Assembly (NCBI GenBank): GCA_900538885.1
Contig: UQAI01000013.1
Coordinates: forward strand, 1 to 33,111
DNA: 33,111 nt
Source: an uncultured Mollicutes bacterium
GTDB taxonomy: Bacteria > Bacillota_I > Bacilli_A > ML615J-28 > CAG-313
Direction of reading: 5' to 3'
The notes beneath the pieces are model-generated. The model was not told the origin of the DNA, did no database searches, and saw nothing but the letters and a program-made list of their open reading frames with translations. Positions 32,637-33,111 of this stretch are shown here, piece by piece; within the stretch, counting starts at the first letter, position 1; each line of letters begins with the position of its first letter. The translations under genes were made by a program, and so were the position numbers.

Positions 32637-32844
32637 AGAAACTAATATATATAAAGAATTACCTTATTATTTATCATCTAATCACTACCATCCGAACTTT
32701 AAAATATCTAGAAGAAAAGTTTTACCATACTCAAACGTTGATAACTATCGCACTTTATTAGAAAAAACAAATTTAGAAAGCACTTACTTTTATACTGAAA
32801 ATTTACAAAAAATAATAAAGACAAGTATAAAGATTAATAAATAA
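32626..32844 (+). CDS. Small protein overlapping prs, function unknown
   Basis: This 72-residue reading frame starts inside the last codons of prs and ends just before a terminator. It is soluble, basic and rich in Tyr, Asn and Lys (KELPYYLSSNHYHPNF, RRKVLPYSNVDNYRTLLEKT). Codon use resembles neighbouring genes and it fills the space between prs and the terminator, which argues for a real gene. There is no good ribosome-binding site, but the 11-base overlap could allow coupled translation. I do not recognise a family. Confidence 0.5.
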   Translation: MQNKETNIYKELPYYLSSNHYHPNFKISRRKVLPYSNVDNYRTLLEKTNLESTYFYTENLQKIIKTSIKINK

Positions 32845-32848
32845 TAAT

Positions 32849-32881
32849 AAAACGGGATAAAATATCTATGTCCCGTTTTTT
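32849..32881 (+). terminator. Terminator of the transketolase-prs operon
   Basis: A 9-bp perfect stem (32849-32857 with 32871-32879), 13-base loop, ending in a T-run. Confidence 0.9.
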
Positions 32882-32903
32882 AATTTAAAAAAATGAAATT
32901 TAA

Positions 32904-33031
32904 AAAGCATATTTGTAGACATCGAAATAAAAATTTAGTATAATATATAAGGTTATGCTGAATGTTTTATTGAAAAATAAATTAATAAGTAAAGCATATT
33001 TGTAGACAAATAAAACAAAAAGTAGTATACT
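32904..33031 (+). promoter_or_regulatory. Tandem rRNA operon promoters P1 and P2
   Basis: Two promoters share an 18-base direct repeat (32904-32921 and 32991-33008, AAAGCATATTTGTAGACA) that supplies -35 TAGACA. P1 has TATAAT at 32939-32944 and P2 has TATACT at 33026-33031, both with 17-base spacers. Tandem strong promoters are usual for rRNA operons in Bacilli. Confidence 0.82.
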
Positions 33032-33036
33032 ATTAA

Positions 33037-33111
33037 AGCACATTTAGAGATGTGCTGAAATTGATCTTTGAAAACTGAACATAACAGGTGGAGCAGGAGA
33101 TACAAACTTTT
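33037..33111 (+). promoter_or_regulatory. 5' leader of a 16S rRNA gene with boxA-like antitermination site
   Basis: A 7-bp hairpin (33037-33043 with 33050-33056) precedes TTGATCTTTGAAAACTGAAC (33061-33080), the stretch found before 16S genes in Bacilli, which includes a boxA-like element. The window ends in ACAAACTTTT, where mature 16S rRNA normally begins a few bases later. No rRNA body is inside the window. Confidence 0.82.

Noticed and set aside
796..32844. TGA read as tryptophan (genetic code 4)
   Set aside because: All conserved genes are full length with TGG for Trp and need no in-frame TGA.
1..33111. CRISPR array, phage genes or insertion sequences
   Set aside because: No regularly spaced repeats, transposase motifs or phage genes were found.

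Overview
The window is about 70% A+T and comes from a low-GC Gram-positive bacterium. Gene content and order match the origin-proximal part of Bacilli genomes, in two blocks: rpmH-rnpA-yidC-jag-mnmE, and dnaX-ebfC-recR with bofA, rsmA, yabG, ispE, spoVG and prs. Very high A+T, lipoproteins of the MKKFLM...IASC type, a split transketolase and no TGA stop codon point to an uncultured Bacilli lineage near Mollicutes, Erysipelotrichia, RF39 or Izemoplasmatales. That placement is inference. TGA is not read as Trp in these genes, because all are full length in the standard bacterial code.

Layout. 1-2894 holds rpmH, rnpA, a long lipoprotein-type yidC, and jag. 2895-3210 holds converging terminators and a candidate minus-strand small RNA of about 107 nt with a complete promoter and terminator. 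3211-6264 holds mnmE, then asnS behind a textbook T-box with an AAC specifier. 6333-8420 (minus strand) holds a two-span membrane protein of unknown function and an NptA-type Na/phosphate transporter. 8565-12628 is dnaX-ebfC-recR, with dnaX almost twice its usual length because of a coiled-coil insert. 12840-22257 is a CUT1-type ABC importer operon (ATPase, two permeases, binding lipoprotein) followed by a secreted thermonuclease lipoprotein and a 1085-residue lipoprotein with OB-like repeats. 22477-25140 holds two tandem DHH/DHHA1 (NrnA-like) phosphoesterases and surE. 25176-29304 holds bofA, rpoE (delta), rsmA, yabG, ispE and a YcxB-like protein. 29486-32844 holds spoVG, a split transketolase, prs and a small overlapping gene. 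The last 210 bases are tandem promoters and the boxA-like leader of an rRNA operon whose 16S gene should begin just past the window.

How it may work together. The importer, nuclease and OB-protein genes form one run closed by a single terminator. The next unit encodes enzymes that turn short oligonucleotides and pAp into mononucleotides and nucleosides. Transketolase and PRPP synthase downstream connect pentose phosphates to nucleotide synthesis. The best candidate for a new system is therefore a surface nucleic-acid-scavenging locus. The importer's substrate cannot be read from sequence, so this remains a hypothesis. Most units carry sigma-A-like promoters (TTGACA, TTGAAA or TTGCAA, then TATAAT, mostly with 17-base spacing) and rho-independent terminators.
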